A stretch of 40,251 nt of DNA from Bacillota bacterium (GCA_009780375.1 WRAD01000008.1:1-40251), one strand, 5' to 3'; counted from the first letter of the stretch, positions 9,150 to 18,357 are shown. Numbers and translations: made by a program. Notes: a model not told the origin generated them from the sequence alone.

Positions 9150-9740
9150 TTATCCTAATTCTTTAATTCTTTGCGTAAGAAGTGTTTTATTCGCCCCCTT
9201 AACCTTAAGTGTATGCTCCAAAAGTAACATAATTTGCTTGCGGTTAAGATTAGGAACTTTTGTATTGTTTTTTGAACAATATGTATTAAATACATCGTCA
9301 ATAAGCAACTTCATCCTATCACCAAAATCCATATTATTGTTTTTATTTGCCGCCAACAGTTTAAGTATTTCATCCGCCGCATCAATCTTAGACGCCAAAA
9401 CAAGTGACGATAAATAAGCCAAATTTCCCCCAACACCTGCGGTTGCACATGACGAATATACAAGTTTCAATATGGTCGGATTTGACCCAAGTAATTGACG
9501 CAATTTTGCATCCGATATCCTTTGCATAACTTCAAATACTTTTGTTTCAATGTTATGACTTATAACAACATCAGAAAGTCTGGAAACATGTGTTGTCAAC
9601 AAATATTCCCACATCTCAAAAGCGGTTTGGTAATCAACAACCGCAAGTTCCGCTAAATAACTCGCCAGATTTTCATCTTGAATCTCGGTTGCACCTACTT
9701 TAACAATTAATTCGTATTTTTTAAGTTCCTTTGCATTCAT
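9150..9740 (-). CDS. Helical protein of unknown function, 196 aa
   Basis: I do not recognise this protein. It is predicted soluble and mostly helical, without TM segments or a signal peptide. It is rich in Leu, Asn and Lys and ends in a helix with repeated basic residues (TLLTQRIKELG). It lies between the DUF4097-like gene (16 nt upstream) and the coiled-coil gene, all in the same direction. Its promoter is a perfect consensus overlapping the end of the upstream gene, with the -10 6 nt from ATG and no Shine-Dalgarno, so it is a strong candidate for a leaderless message. Confidence 0.8.
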   Translation of the reverse strand: MNAKELKKYELIVKVGATEIQDENLASYLAELAVVDYQTAFEMWEYLLTTHVSRLSDVVISHNIETKVFEVMQRISDAKLRQLLGSNPTILKLVYSSCATAGVGGNLAYLSSLVLASKIDAADEILKLLAANKNNNMDFGDRMKLLIDDVFNTYCSKNNTKVPNLNRKQIMLLLEHTLKVKGANKTLLTQRIKELG

Positions 9741-9746
9741 ACTGTT

Positions 9747-9775
9747 ATTATATCCTTATACAAGCCTCATGTCAA
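9747..9775 (-). promoter_or_regulatory. Perfect-consensus leaderless promoter of the 196-aa gene
   Basis: TTGACA (9770-9775), a 17-nt spacer and TATAAT (9747-9752) match the sigma-A consensus exactly. The -35 lies in the last codons of the upstream gene and the spacer covers its TAA. The ATG (9740) follows the -10 after 6 nt. Confidence 0.85.
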
Positions 9776-11468
9776 CCGCATTACTTGTACGAACAACAAG
9801 AACCCTGTTTGCATCCGTAGGATTTTGGTCAAGTGGATGCACAGGCCACATTTGCCCTCCAGAAGGATGTGGTGCATTAAAGTTTGGTATAACACGCCCC
9901 AGATTCGTATTACCCGCAATACCATGAACGGTCCAACCTGTCCTGTCACGCGCCTGTTCAGAACTTTCTACACGCAACCAAAAAGGTATGAACGGAGCCA
10001 ATCCATTATTGGTCGTATTTAATATAACATTTATATTCCCTCTCCCAAGGTTTTCAAGTAAATTACCACCTGCAACCGCCGTCGAAACAACCCTTCTAAA
10101 ATTTGCGAATATATGGCCATCACCTATTGATCCTATTTGTGGTTGTAATCTTATTACTGCCTGACCTACAATATTATTTACCGTAATATTGCCTGTTCGC
10201 CCCAAAATATAAACAAATGGTGCCGATGCCAAAACTTGGTCAACCGTTGCAAATCTTACGATGGTATTCCCATAGTTATTTCGCACGGTCACATTATTAT
10301 GTGCCCCTTCTCCTGTCGTTGATAACGCACCAATTGTTATCGTCGCATTGTCAACATCAACATCGGCAACACCATATAATCTTGTAATATTTAATGTCCC
10401 ACCTGCACTCGAAATAAAGTCAAGTCTTCCCCGCACCTGATTCACCGTCGCACGCCCCATAAAACTTGTACTAAAATAAAGATCTCCCATAATTTGGTTC
10501 GCATCAAGTGATCCCGAAAACGTACTCATACGCACATCACCCATGATGATGCCCGCATTGACACCTCCCATTGTGGTGTTTACATCCAAAAAGCCAAAAA
10601 TATCATCTGTTGTTAAAACAACATTTTGCCCGTTGTTTATTTCTACACTTGAACCTGTTCCGGAAATTCCCACATTTCCAAATACAAACCTTCCGTTTTG
10701 TGTGTTTATATCAAGACGTTCTCTAACTGGAACACGTGCCGCATTTATTACGATGTCCGAATTATTAACAATTACCTGATTAACCTCAACGGTAAAACTT
10801 GTCCCGCCACCAAGTGCCCTTGGCGACGGTATTGTATATGTACCACTTGCCCCCTCACCAATTTCAATTCGACCAAACCGCGTGGTTTCTATTCCCTCTT
10901 CTGCAAATGTTTGCAATACATCGTATGCAAATAAAAACCTCACACTTCCCGCCCCCAGATTAAAAATAAAATTATATGGGCGAAAATCTGCATCATCCAC
11001 ATCAAAGTCAAGTTCGCATAAATTTATCTCAAGCAACGGTCGTCTGTTAAACGCGGTGGAACCTTCGTTCACAACAATTCTAAAAAATAATTCATCATCA
11101 ACAAACACCTGGGTCCACTCAAGCCAACTTCTGTTATTACGTGCATCTTCTCGAATCGTCATTGTGTTTGTGCTGTTTTGTGGGGGCAGGCTTGGCAACT
11201 CTGGACCGCCATACCCATGCCCAGGCTTTCGAACCCAAATATCAATATCGGTATTCTTTGCATCAATCATAATATTGCGATGCCTTAAAATCGCCTCAAT
11301 ATCCGAACCATAATATCTTGTAAAACTATTCCGATTCGCCCTTCCAAAGTTAAATATATTAAACCCATCAGGAAACCACATTTGAAACAAAAACAAACAC
11401 ACAATAACAAATACAACAAGTATCAAAAAAAAGATACCATATATCGTAACACGTCTTGCCATTGTCAT
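9756..11468 (-). CDS. Membrane-anchored surface protein with DUF4097-like beta repeats
   Basis: The 570-residue protein has an N-terminal TM helix (about residues 8-32) and a large outside part. From roughly residue 255 to 460 it shows the repeating short beta-strand pattern of DUF4097/adhesin-like beta-helix regions, with runs such as GDVRMSTFSGSLDANQIMG and GNITVNNIVGQAVIRL. It probably sits on the cell surface; binding partners are unknown. The first ATG (11468) is 6 nt after TATAAT (11475-11480). The second ATG, two codons on, would suit a leadered mRNA, but no Shine-Dalgarno is present, so I prefer the first. The -35 is weak. Confidence 0.75.
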   Translation of the reverse strand: MTMARRVTIYGIFFLILVVFVIVCLFLFQMWFPDGFNIFNFGRANRNSFTRYYGSDIEAILRHRNIMIDAKNTDIDIWVRKPGHGYGGPELPSLPPQNSTNTMTIREDARNNRSWLEWTQVFVDDELFFRIVVNEGSTAFNRRPLLEINLCELDFDVDDADFRPYNFIFNLGAGSVRFLFAYDVLQTFAEEGIETTRFGRIEIGEGASGTYTIPSPRALGGGTSFTVEVNQVIVNNSDIVINAARVPVRERLDINTQNGRFVFGNVGISGTGSSVEINNGQNVVLTTDDIFGFLDVNTTMGGVNAGIIMGDVRMSTFSGSLDANQIMGDLYFSTSFMGRATVNQVRGRLDFISSAGGTLNITRLYGVADVDVDNATITIGALSTTGEGAHNNVTVRNNYGNTIVRFATVDQVLASAPFVYILGRTGNITVNNIVGQAVIRLQPQIGSIGDGHIFANFRRVVSTAVAGGNLLENLGRGNINVILNTTNNGLAPFIPFWLRVESSEQARDRTGWTVHGIAGNTNLGRVIPNFNAPHPSGGQMWPVHPLDQNPTDANRVLVVRTSNAVDMRLV

Positions 11469-11513
11469 ACAACTATTATAAGTCGAAAATTAAAAAACTA
11501 AAAATGGTTTTCT

Positions 11514-13328
11514 CTATTCTCTAACTTGATAGAATTCTTCAATATCATCATCTGGATTATCCCAATCATATGCCGTTGCATTTGGCTTATATTTTTCTAT
11601 GCCTTCTTCGTCATCGTCATAATCATCCCCAGAATCCTCATCTTCACTTGTTTCTTCTTTAATTTCTTCATTTACTTGTCCAAAATCTTCTTCCTCTTGT
11701 ACTTCTTCCGTGGCTTCTATTTTTTCTTCGGTTTCCGCCTCTTCCGTCGACCCAACCTCTTCAACCGATTCCATCTCTTCAACCACTTCCGTTGTCTCTT
11801 CGTCAATACTATCCTCATCATCCATCTCTTCAACAATTTCTTCAACTATATCATTATGCTCATCCTCAATTCTTTGCAACACAAACTTTTCCAAGGCTTT
11901 CCCAGACTCCTTCTCCTTTGCTCTAAATTCACGAACACTTCTAATCTCTTGCTCGATCAATGATTCCTCTTCATCCTCTTCGCTTTCTGCCTCGGCACTC
12001 TCTTCTACTTCAACATCATCTTCTACTTCTTCTTGTTCTGAATCTTCAAACTCTTCTTCAAGTTTTTCTTCTTCAATTGATAAAACTTCTTTTACTTCCT
12101 CAACCTCTTCAAAATAATCTTCCTTATCATTAATCAAAGTTTCTTCAATTTGTTCCTGCTCTTGAATTGGATACTCTATAACTTTTTCCATATCCAAATC
12201 TTCTTCAACAATCTCTTCTGTAACCCTCAAAACAACCTCTTTTTTATCTTCAAGTTGCACAGGTTTTTTTTCACCTACTGTATTATAATCCTCTTTTACA
12301 ATCTGCCGTTCTCTTGCAATCCCAAGTGCCCCCGATGGAACATTTTCGGTGATTGTGCTCCCCGCCGCAATTGTTACATTATCCCCAATAATAATTGGTG
12401 ATACAAAATTAACATTGCTTCCAATAAAGCAGTTATCACCAATCACTGTTTTACTCTTCTTTTTACCATCATAGTTACAAAATACAACTCCACATCCAAT
12501 ATTTGTATTTGTGCCAATTATGCCATCCCCGATATACGACATATGCGACACCTTTGATCCATCTCCTATACTTGAATTCTTAACCTCAACAAAGTTTCCT
12601 ATTTTACAATTCTTTCCAATGATTGACCCATTCCTTAAATGTGCATTTGGTCCAATTTTTGTTCCGCAACCAACAGAACTTTTACCTTTGATAATTGTGT
12701 TTGGTTCAATAACAACGCCACTTTCAATAATTACCGCCGCATCAATATATGCTGTGCCTGAATCTATAATTTGAACACCACTTTGCATATGTTTATAATT
12801 AATCCTTGATTGCATAACAGACCTTGCAAGCCCAAGTTGCGAATAATTATAAACCGCCACAAAGTCTTCTGGCTCAAGAATGGTACAATCCACCGTTTCA
12901 ATTTGACCAACCTCGAATTGCCCGTCCGCGGTCTGCTTTATTCCAAAGTTTTTAACATACTCCGTCTCAAAAAGCCATCCTCTTGGCAACCTTACCGCCT
13001 TATGTGAAAAACTCTTCGTAAAATTCAAAGCCTCTTCAATCGTCCGCCTTGTAACAAGTGGCATGTCCGCGTAAACAACACAAATATACTTATGCCTTGT
13101 TGCATGCTTTCTTACAAGAGTTATAATATCATCACCAAGACTTACCTCCACCCTGCGATACGGAAAACTCGATACTGCCTCTGTGTTCCAATCAATCAAA
13201 CTCTTCCCACATAATTCCAACTCAAAAGGATCATCTAACGCAAACGCAGATAACTGTGGTACAAGTACCAATACAAACAAATCATCACTTGATGTTAATT
13301 TTACTTTTTCCTCTTTAACCTGTGTCAA
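11514..13328 (-). CDS. GlmU-like protein with degenerate uridyltransferase domain and long acidic tail
   Basis: Normal GlmU makes UDP-GlcNAc using an N-terminal uridyltransferase and a C-terminal left-handed beta-helix acetyltransferase. Here residues 1-180 keep fold landmarks such as ADMPLV but lack the N-terminal GxGT-type nucleotide loop, so uridylyl transfer is doubtful. Residues 185-345 are a good acetyltransferase match: hexapeptide repeats, GNFVEVK, a likely catalytic His in SHMSYIGDG (about 262) and CNYDG (284-288). Residues from about 355 to 604 are an unusual Glu/Asp-rich tail. The start is TTG (13326-13328) behind a strong GGAGGGG at the rplI stop, implying translational coupling to rplI. 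It may be an acetyltransferase working with a separate uridyltransferase. Confidence 0.82.
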   Translation of the reverse strand: MTQVKEEKVKLTSSDDLFVLVLVPQLSAFALDDPFELELCGKSLIDWNTEAVSSFPYRRVEVSLGDDIITLVRKHATRHKYICVVYADMPLVTRRTIEEALNFTKSFSHKAVRLPRGWLFETEYVKNFGIKQTADGQFEVGQIETVDCTILEPEDFVAVYNYSQLGLARSVMQSRINYKHMQSGVQIIDSGTAYIDAAVIIESGVVIEPNTIIKGKSSVGCGTKIGPNAHLRNGSIIGKNCKIGNFVEVKNSSIGDGSKVSHMSYIGDGIIGTNTNIGCGVVFCNYDGKKKSKTVIGDNCFIGSNVNFVSPIIIGDNVTIAAGSTITENVPSGALGIARERQIVKEDYNTVGEKKPVQLEDKKEVVLRVTEEIVEEDLDMEKVIEYPIQEQEQIEETLINDKEDYFEEVEEVKEVLSIEEEKLEEEFEDSEQEEVEDDVEVEESAEAESEEDEEESLIEQEIRSVREFRAKEKESGKALEKFVLQRIEDEHNDIVEEIVEEMDDEDSIDEETTEVVEEMESVEEVGSTEEAETEEKIEATEEVQEEEDFGQVNEEIKEETSEDEDSGDDYDDDEEGIEKYKPNATAYDWDNPDDDIEEFYQVRE

Positions 13329-13338
13329 GTGCCCCTCC

Positions 13339-13782
13339 TTATTGATTCACAACATTAACTTTAATCTCACCTGCCATCCCATAACTAAACTTTACCTTAA
13401 CTTTATATATGCCAATTGCTTTAATAGGTTCTGGCAAAACTATATTACGTTTTTCAATTTCAAAACCTTTCTCCACAAGTGCTTTTTCGATATCTCCACC
13501 TGTAATGCTTCCGAATAATTTGCCATTGTCACCAATCTTGGCAATGATGGTAACCTCGGCATCTTCCAATTTCTTAATTATACCGGCTATTTGTTTCTTT
13601 TCTTCCGAAATCCTAAATGTGTCACTCTCTGACTTTGCCTTAACCTGTGCTTCGATTTCATTTGTTACAAGAACCCCATAACCATTCTTAATCACAAAAT
13701 TCTTTCCATACCCATCGTTAACATTAATTATCTCACCTGCCTTACCTTTTCCCGCAAGATCTTTCCTAAGTAATACTTTCAT
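13339..13782 (-). CDS. rplI: Ribosomal protein bL9
   Basis: This 147-residue protein has the typical L9 N-terminus (MKVLLRKDLAGKGKAGEI), the GYGKNFVIKNGYG segment, a long connecting helix and a C-terminal rRNA-binding domain. L9 binds 23S rRNA near the L1 stalk. The start has AAAGGAG at normal spacing. The GlmU-like TTG start lies 10 nt after its stop with the Shine-Dalgarno in between, so both are probably on one transcript. The usual partners rpsF, ssb and rpsR are not in the window. Confidence 0.97.
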   Translation of the reverse strand: MKVLLRKDLAGKGKAGEIINVNDGYGKNFVIKNGYGVLVTNEIEAQVKAKSESDTFRISEEKKQIAGIIKKLEDAEVTIIAKIGDNGKLFGSITGGDIEKALVEKGFEIEKRNIVLPEPIKAIGIYKVKVKFSYGMAGEIKVNVVNQ

Positions 13783-13833
13783 ATTAACATCTCCTTTTTA
13801 ATAATAAATCATTCCCAGTGTAATGAAAAAGCG

Positions 13834-13858
13834 TTAACTAGTCAAATATTTAACTAGT
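13834..13858. repeat. Two direct copies of TTAACTAGT upstream of the DUF1540 gene
   Basis: TTAACTAGT occurs at 13834-13842 and 13850-13858, a 16-nt period, within the region between divergent rplI and the DUF1540 gene. ACTAGT is itself palindromic. The spacing is close to 1.5 helical turns and could be an operator, but this is inference only. Confidence 0.45.
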
Positions 13859-13893
13859 ACAAATTATTTTTTACACCACACAAGGAGGGGCGT

Positions 13894-14208
13894 ATGGAAA
13901 TTCGATGCAGAAAAGGCGATTGCGTATATAACAATGGTTGCAGTTGCACCGCCAAAGAAGTAGAGGTTTCAAGAGAAACAGATTGCGAGAGTTATCAATG
14001 CGACGAACTTAAAAAGAGTCTGATTATAGAAAACGGAAATCTTTTTGAAATAAGCGAAGAACTTGTCGCCAAGAATCTTCGCAACGTACCGCTGGTCTGT
14101 CGTGCAAGACATTGCCTTTACAACCGCGATTCAAAATGCAATGCAAATGGCATTTCAATAATTGAAGAACAATCCGACGCCCCCTGCGCGACATTCATCG
14201 AGAGATGA
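13894..14208 (+). CDS. Tandem DUF1540 cysteine-rich protein
   Basis: The 104-residue protein contains two copies of a Cys-rich unit resembling DUF1540, one at residues 3-35 (CRKGDCVYNNGCSC, then CESY) and one at about 69-102 (CRARHCLYNRDSKC, then CATF). The spacing suggests metal binding by each unit. DUF1540 proteins are frequent in spore-forming Bacillota; their role is not well defined. The start has a strong GGAGGGG 3 nt before ATG. It is convergent with tpiA. Confidence 0.82.
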   Translation: MEIRCRKGDCVYNNGCSCTAKEVEVSRETDCESYQCDELKKSLIIENGNLFEISEELVAKNLRNVPLVCRARHCLYNRDSKCNANGISIIEEQSDAPCATFIER

Positions 14209-14247
14209 CAAGTTATCACCTCCATACTTTCTCCTTTGCTTATGACC

Positions 14248-14274
14248 ACAAAAAATTTAGCAAAAATTCCTAGA
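14248..14274 (-). repeat. Intergenic repeat element, copy R5 (partial, long type)
   Basis: Read on the minus strand, this 27-nt segment matches the first 27 nt of R1 at 25 positions, including GCTAAATTTTTTGT. The similarity stops after that. It starts 9 nt after the tpiA stop and is oriented along tpiA transcription. Confidence 0.6.
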
Positions 14275-14282
14275 ATGTGAAA

Positions 14283-15017
14283 CTAAGCTTGGTAATTCGC
14301 CATTGCTGCAAACTTTGATGCAACAAGGCTCGCCCCACCTATCAACGCCCCATCAACACCTTGAATCGCGAAAATCTCCGAACAATTTTGTTCATTCGCC
14401 GACCCACCATAAAGCACAGGAACATCAACACCAAATTGTTTTGTAACAAGTTCTTTTATAAAAGCATGAGTCTCCTGAATTTGTTCCGTGGTCGCCACCT
14501 TGCCTGTCCCAATTGCCCAAACAGGTTCGTACGCCACATAAAGATTTTCAGAATTCGTTACTCCATTCAAACCTTTATTAATTTGTGTCATAAGCACCTC
14601 GAACGTTTGATTATGCTCTCGTTCTTCAAGTGTTTCACCTATACAAAAAATCGCAATCATGCCCGCATCTATTGTCGCTTTGACCTTTTCGTTTATAAAT
14701 TCATCTGTTTCCAAAAACATCGTTCTCCGTTCACTGTGTCCAATTATTACCGCACCACAATCCATACTCTTTAACATGTCCACAGAAATTTCCCCTGTGA
14801 ACGCACCATTTTTTGCTGGATGCACGTTCTGTGCCCCTGCAATTACATTAATATCATTCTTTTTCTTTTGCTTTGCAACGGTCTTAACTACTGTAAAAGG
14901 TGCACAAACAATCACTTTGTTATCCGTTTGTTTTACAAGTGCCTTATACTCTTCAAAGAATGCTTTTGCATCCTCCTTTGTTTTGTTCATTTTCCAATTT
15001 CCTGCAATAATTTTCAT
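14283..15017 (-). CDS. tpiA: Triosephosphate isomerase
   Basis: It interconverts dihydroxyacetone phosphate and glyceraldehyde 3-phosphate in glycolysis. The 244-residue TIM barrel shows NWKMN with the substrate Lys, IIGHSERR with the electrophilic His, YEPVWAIGTG with the catalytic Glu, and the phosphate-binding segments YGGSAN and ALIGGASL. Other glycolytic genes (gap, pgk, gpmI, eno) are absent here. It follows ileS by 39 nt, a gap that holds an extended -10 (TGATATAAT; the hexamer is 15036-15041) and a Shine-Dalgarno (AAAGGAG), so it may have its own promoter. Confidence 0.98.
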   Translation of the reverse strand: MKIIAGNWKMNKTKEDAKAFFEEYKALVKQTDNKVIVCAPFTVVKTVAKQKKKNDINVIAGAQNVHPAKNGAFTGEISVDMLKSMDCGAVIIGHSERRTMFLETDEFINEKVKATIDAGMIAIFCIGETLEEREHNQTFEVLMTQINKGLNGVTNSENLYVAYEPVWAIGTGKVATTEQIQETHAFIKELVTKQFGVDVPVLYGGSANEQNCSEIFAIQGVDGALIGGASLVASKFAAMANYQA

Positions 15018-15056
15018 TGTTTTCTCCTTTAATAAATTATATCATACAAGTTAATT

Positions 15057-18000
15057 TTATCGTCTGATTTTCACCATGACAACTTTACCATTCGATAAAA
15101 CATCACAGGTGGCATCCGCTTTGTCAATTTTTGCAATAACACCCAAAACTTCCTCACAGATATAATCAATAAAATTTTGTGGAATATCTCCTGTTAATTC
15201 TATTTTTATCTTGTCGTTAATTTCACAACCAAGTTGCTTCCTTGCATCCTGAACATTACGAATAATTTCGCGCGCCATGCCTTCTTCTTTTAATTCATCA
15301 TCAAGTCTTGTATCAAGACGAACCACAATATCATGATCCGATTCAACAAGTCCTTCTTTGGCGGTATATTTTACAAGGATATCTTCATGATTTAAATAAA
15401 TCTTTTCTCCATCAATTTCGATTAAATAACATTCATTCGTCGACAAAATGCCACCACTTGCAATAGCATTACTGCTAAACTTGCCCGATTTAACAAGCAA
15501 AGAAATTTCTCGAAGCCTCGATCCAAACTTCTTAAGTGTTGCAAAGTTCGGAAGATATTCAACAGTTGCAATCTGTGCAACATCATCAAGAAGTTTAATC
15601 TCTTTCACGTTAATCTCTTCGGAAACAATGTCTTTGAATTTTGTCAAAATATTTCTATCTCTTTCCTTTGCAACCGCTATGTCAAGTCTTGATAAAGGCT
15701 GGCGTAATTTAACATTCTCCCGTTCTCTCAAACGCCTCGCAAGTGTTATAACACGCATAACAACATCGGTCTGCATAAGAACCTCTTCATTCTTATATTG
15801 CTCTGGTACAGAAGGCCATCGTTCAAGATGCACAGACATTGTGGAATTTGTCAAAATCTGATACAAATAATCACTTAAAACAGGTGCAACAGGACCAAGC
15901 ATCTTACAAATCGACACAAGTACATAACAAGTGATGTCATATGCATTCTGCTTATCCAAAGAAACCCCCGATTCCCAAAAGCGACGACGCGAACGACGAA
16001 GATACCACGTGCTTAACCCATCAATTAAATCAACAATAGGCTCGACATATTCATCAATTTGATATCCTGCCATATTTTTTGATATATGCTTTTCACACTC
16101 ATATAATTTGCCAAGTATCCACTGGTCCAAAGAATTATCCGAATTAATGTACTTTTCTTTACTTGCAACATAACCATCAAGCTCCGCATATGAAAGAAAA
16201 AAATTCACACAGTTATAAAGTGGCAAAAGTATTTTTTGTATTTGTTCCTTTATACCCTGTTGATCAAATAAAAGATCACCAATAATCATCGCATTACTTC
16301 TGTATAAATAAAGTCTATATGCATCCGTTCCAAATGTGTCCATTAATTCCATTGGATCTGTATAATTCTTAGAAGATTTAGATAATTTTTTTCCATCACT
16401 TGCCAAAATTGTTCCATGTACGACAACATTTTTAAACGCAGGCTTGTCAAACAAAGCCACACCCAAAACATGAAGAACATAAAACCAACAGCGAATCTGG
16501 CCTGCATACTCGACAATAAAATCACTTGGATTATACTGAACACCCGAAAAAGGATAATTCTTGCTTGCAAATGGCACCGACCCTGCCTCAAACCAACAAT
16601 CCATAACTTCGGATATACGCCGCATATTCTTGCCGCAATCACACTTGATAACAATATCATCAAGATACTGGCGATGAAGTCCTTTTACCTTCACCCCCGA
16701 TGCCTTTTCAATTTCTGCTCTCCCACCAAACACACGAACATGTGTGCATTCGCCATCATCACTTGTACATTTCCAAACGGGTAAAGGTGTCGCCCAATAA
16801 CGATTTCGCGAAATATTCCAATCCCTTGCATTTGAAACCCATGGCGTGAATCGTCCTTCGTTTGCATGCCCTGGCACCCAATTAATTTCCTTATTCGCCG
16901 CAAGCAACTTGTCCTTGACTTTCTCAATACTGAAATACCACGCCTCCATTGCTTTATGTAATAAAGGGGTCTTACAACGCCAACAATGTGGATAATTATG
17001 CATAATACTTCCATCAAGAATAACCGCACCCTTTTCACGTAACATACGCAATACCTTTATATTTGCATCCATTACATTCTGACCAACAAAATCTGTAATC
17101 TCAAAAGTATATTGCCCTTTTTCATTCACAGGACACACAAACGGAACATTATTATTTCGTGCAACCCAGTAATCATCCTCACCAAAGCCCGGAGCAATGT
17201 GAACAATCCCAACCCCATCACCAACGGTAACAAAGTCGGCAACAATAACACGAAACGCACCTTGATTTGGCTCGGAAGATGCAAGAGAACTAAAATACGG
17301 GGTTATCGGCTCATATTTCAAACCTTTTAACTCTGCCCCTTTAATTGTATCTTTCCCATCGGCCATTTTTAATAACTGTGGCTCTTTCCCCCAAACTTTT
17401 TCATACTTTCCTAAACTTTCTTTTCCTGTAATATATACAACATCATCAACCTCTACAAATACATAGTCAATTTCTGGATTCACCGCCAAAGCCATATTTG
17501 ATGGCAACGTCCATGGTGTCGTCGTCCAAGCTAACAAGTAAACTTGTTTACCACTCAAACTGTTCAATAATTTATGCAAAGCCAATCCTGTTGTCTCACT
17601 AACACTTTGCTCCTTTCTAACCTTAAACCTTGCCAAAGCCCAAGTATCTTGCCTGGGACGTGTTGAATCCGATTCACGTGTATCTGAAATTGAAAGAGGT
17701 GTCTCACAACGATAACAATATGGTGTTGAACGATGATCCTGATAAATATACCCCTTATCGTAACAGGTCTTAAATGCCCACATTACACTGTCCATGAAAC
17801 TGTCATCCATTGTTTTGTAATTGTTTTTATAATCTACCCATCGACACATTTTACGAACATAATTTGCCCAACTGTCATTATTCTGACTTACAATATTTTT
17901 ACACGTATCATTAAACTTTGCAATTCCAACTTCACCCTCAATTTGACGTTTATCGGTAATTCCCAAAATCTTTTCCGCATCTGTCTCAATAGGCAAACCA

Positions 18001-18281
18001 TGACAATCCCAACCCCATTGACGTGGAATCGAAAAGCCCTTCATCGTCCAAAATCGTGCAATCATATCCTTGATAAAAGACGTCACAACCGTTCCATGAT
18101 GAGGAATCCCTGTCGGAAATGGCGGCCCATCAATAAAAACCATTTGTTCAATACCCTCACCACTCTTCCCCCCAGGGTTCTTCACAGACTTTTCAAACGT
18201 TCTATCAATATCCCAAAAATCAAGCATCTCATTCTGAATTTTTACAAAATCAGGACTTGCAGGCATTTTTTTAAATTTCAT
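15057..18281 (-). CDS. ileS: Isoleucyl-tRNA synthetase, type 2-like
   Basis: This class I enzyme charges tRNA-Ile. The 1074-residue protein has the nucleotide-binding signature as PHHGT near residues 60-64, in place of a canonical HIGH ending in His. It also has GWDCHGLPIET, an editing domain and KLSKS before NYTDP. Length and sequence style fit the eukaryote-like type 2 IleRS branch, which in known members is less sensitive to mupirocin. The start has AGGAG about 10 nt before ATG and a promoter at 18306-18334. I see no T-box leader, although T-boxes are common for this gene in Bacillota. Confidence 0.97.
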   Translation of the reverse strand: MKFKKMPASPDFVKIQNEMLDFWDIDRTFEKSVKNPGGKSGEGIEQMVFIDGPPFPTGIPHHGTVVTSFIKDMIARFWTMKGFSIPRQWGWDCHGLPIETDAEKILGITDKRQIEGEVGIAKFNDTCKNIVSQNNDSWANYVRKMCRWVDYKNNYKTMDDSFMDSVMWAFKTCYDKGYIYQDHRSTPYCYRCETPLSISDTRESDSTRPRQDTWALARFKVRKEQSVSETTGLALHKLLNSLSGKQVYLLAWTTTPWTLPSNMALAVNPEIDYVFVEVDDVVYITGKESLGKYEKVWGKEPQLLKMADGKDTIKGAELKGLKYEPITPYFSSLASSEPNQGAFRVIVADFVTVGDGVGIVHIAPGFGEDDYWVARNNNVPFVCPVNEKGQYTFEITDFVGQNVMDANIKVLRMLREKGAVILDGSIMHNYPHCWRCKTPLLHKAMEAWYFSIEKVKDKLLAANKEINWVPGHANEGRFTPWVSNARDWNISRNRYWATPLPVWKCTSDDGECTHVRVFGGRAEIEKASGVKVKGLHRQYLDDIVIKCDCGKNMRRISEVMDCWFEAGSVPFASKNYPFSGVQYNPSDFIVEYAGQIRCWFYVLHVLGVALFDKPAFKNVVVHGTILASDGKKLSKSSKNYTDPMELMDTFGTDAYRLYLYRSNAMIIGDLLFDQQGIKEQIQKILLPLYNCVNFFLSYAELDGYVASKEKYINSDNSLDQWILGKLYECEKHISKNMAGYQIDEYVEPIVDLIDGLSTWYLRRSRRRFWESGVSLDKQNAYDITCYVLVSICKMLGPVAPVLSDYLYQILTNSTMSVHLERWPSVPEQYKNEEVLMQTDVVMRVITLARRLRERENVKLRQPLSRLDIAVAKERDRNILTKFKDIVSEEINVKEIKLLDDVAQIATVEYLPNFATLKKFGSRLREISLLVKSGKFSSNAIASGGILSTNECYLIEIDGEKIYLNHEDILVKYTAKEGLVESDHDIVVRLDTRLDDELKEEGMAREIIRNVQDARKQLGCEINDKIKIELTGDIPQNFIDYICEEVLGVIAKIDKADATCDVLSNGKVVMVKIRR

Positions 18282-18305
18282 TTCTCACACTCCTATCAAT
18301 CCTAA

Positions 18306-18334
18306 ATTTTATCACACTCTTCACTCAAAAGCAA
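18306..18334 (-). promoter_or_regulatory. ileS promoter
   Basis: TTGCTT (18329-18334), a 17-nt spacer and TAAAAT (18306-18311) preceded by TGA form an extended -10 promoter. The leader is only about 20 nt, which leaves no room for a T-box. Confidence 0.6.
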
Positions 18335-18357
18335 ATTCGCAAATAACCATTAATATC

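Noticed and set aside
14100-14236. 35-codon minus-strand ORF with AAGGAG after tpiA
   Set aside because: It is antisense to the well-supported DUF1540 gene and has no protein-like composition.
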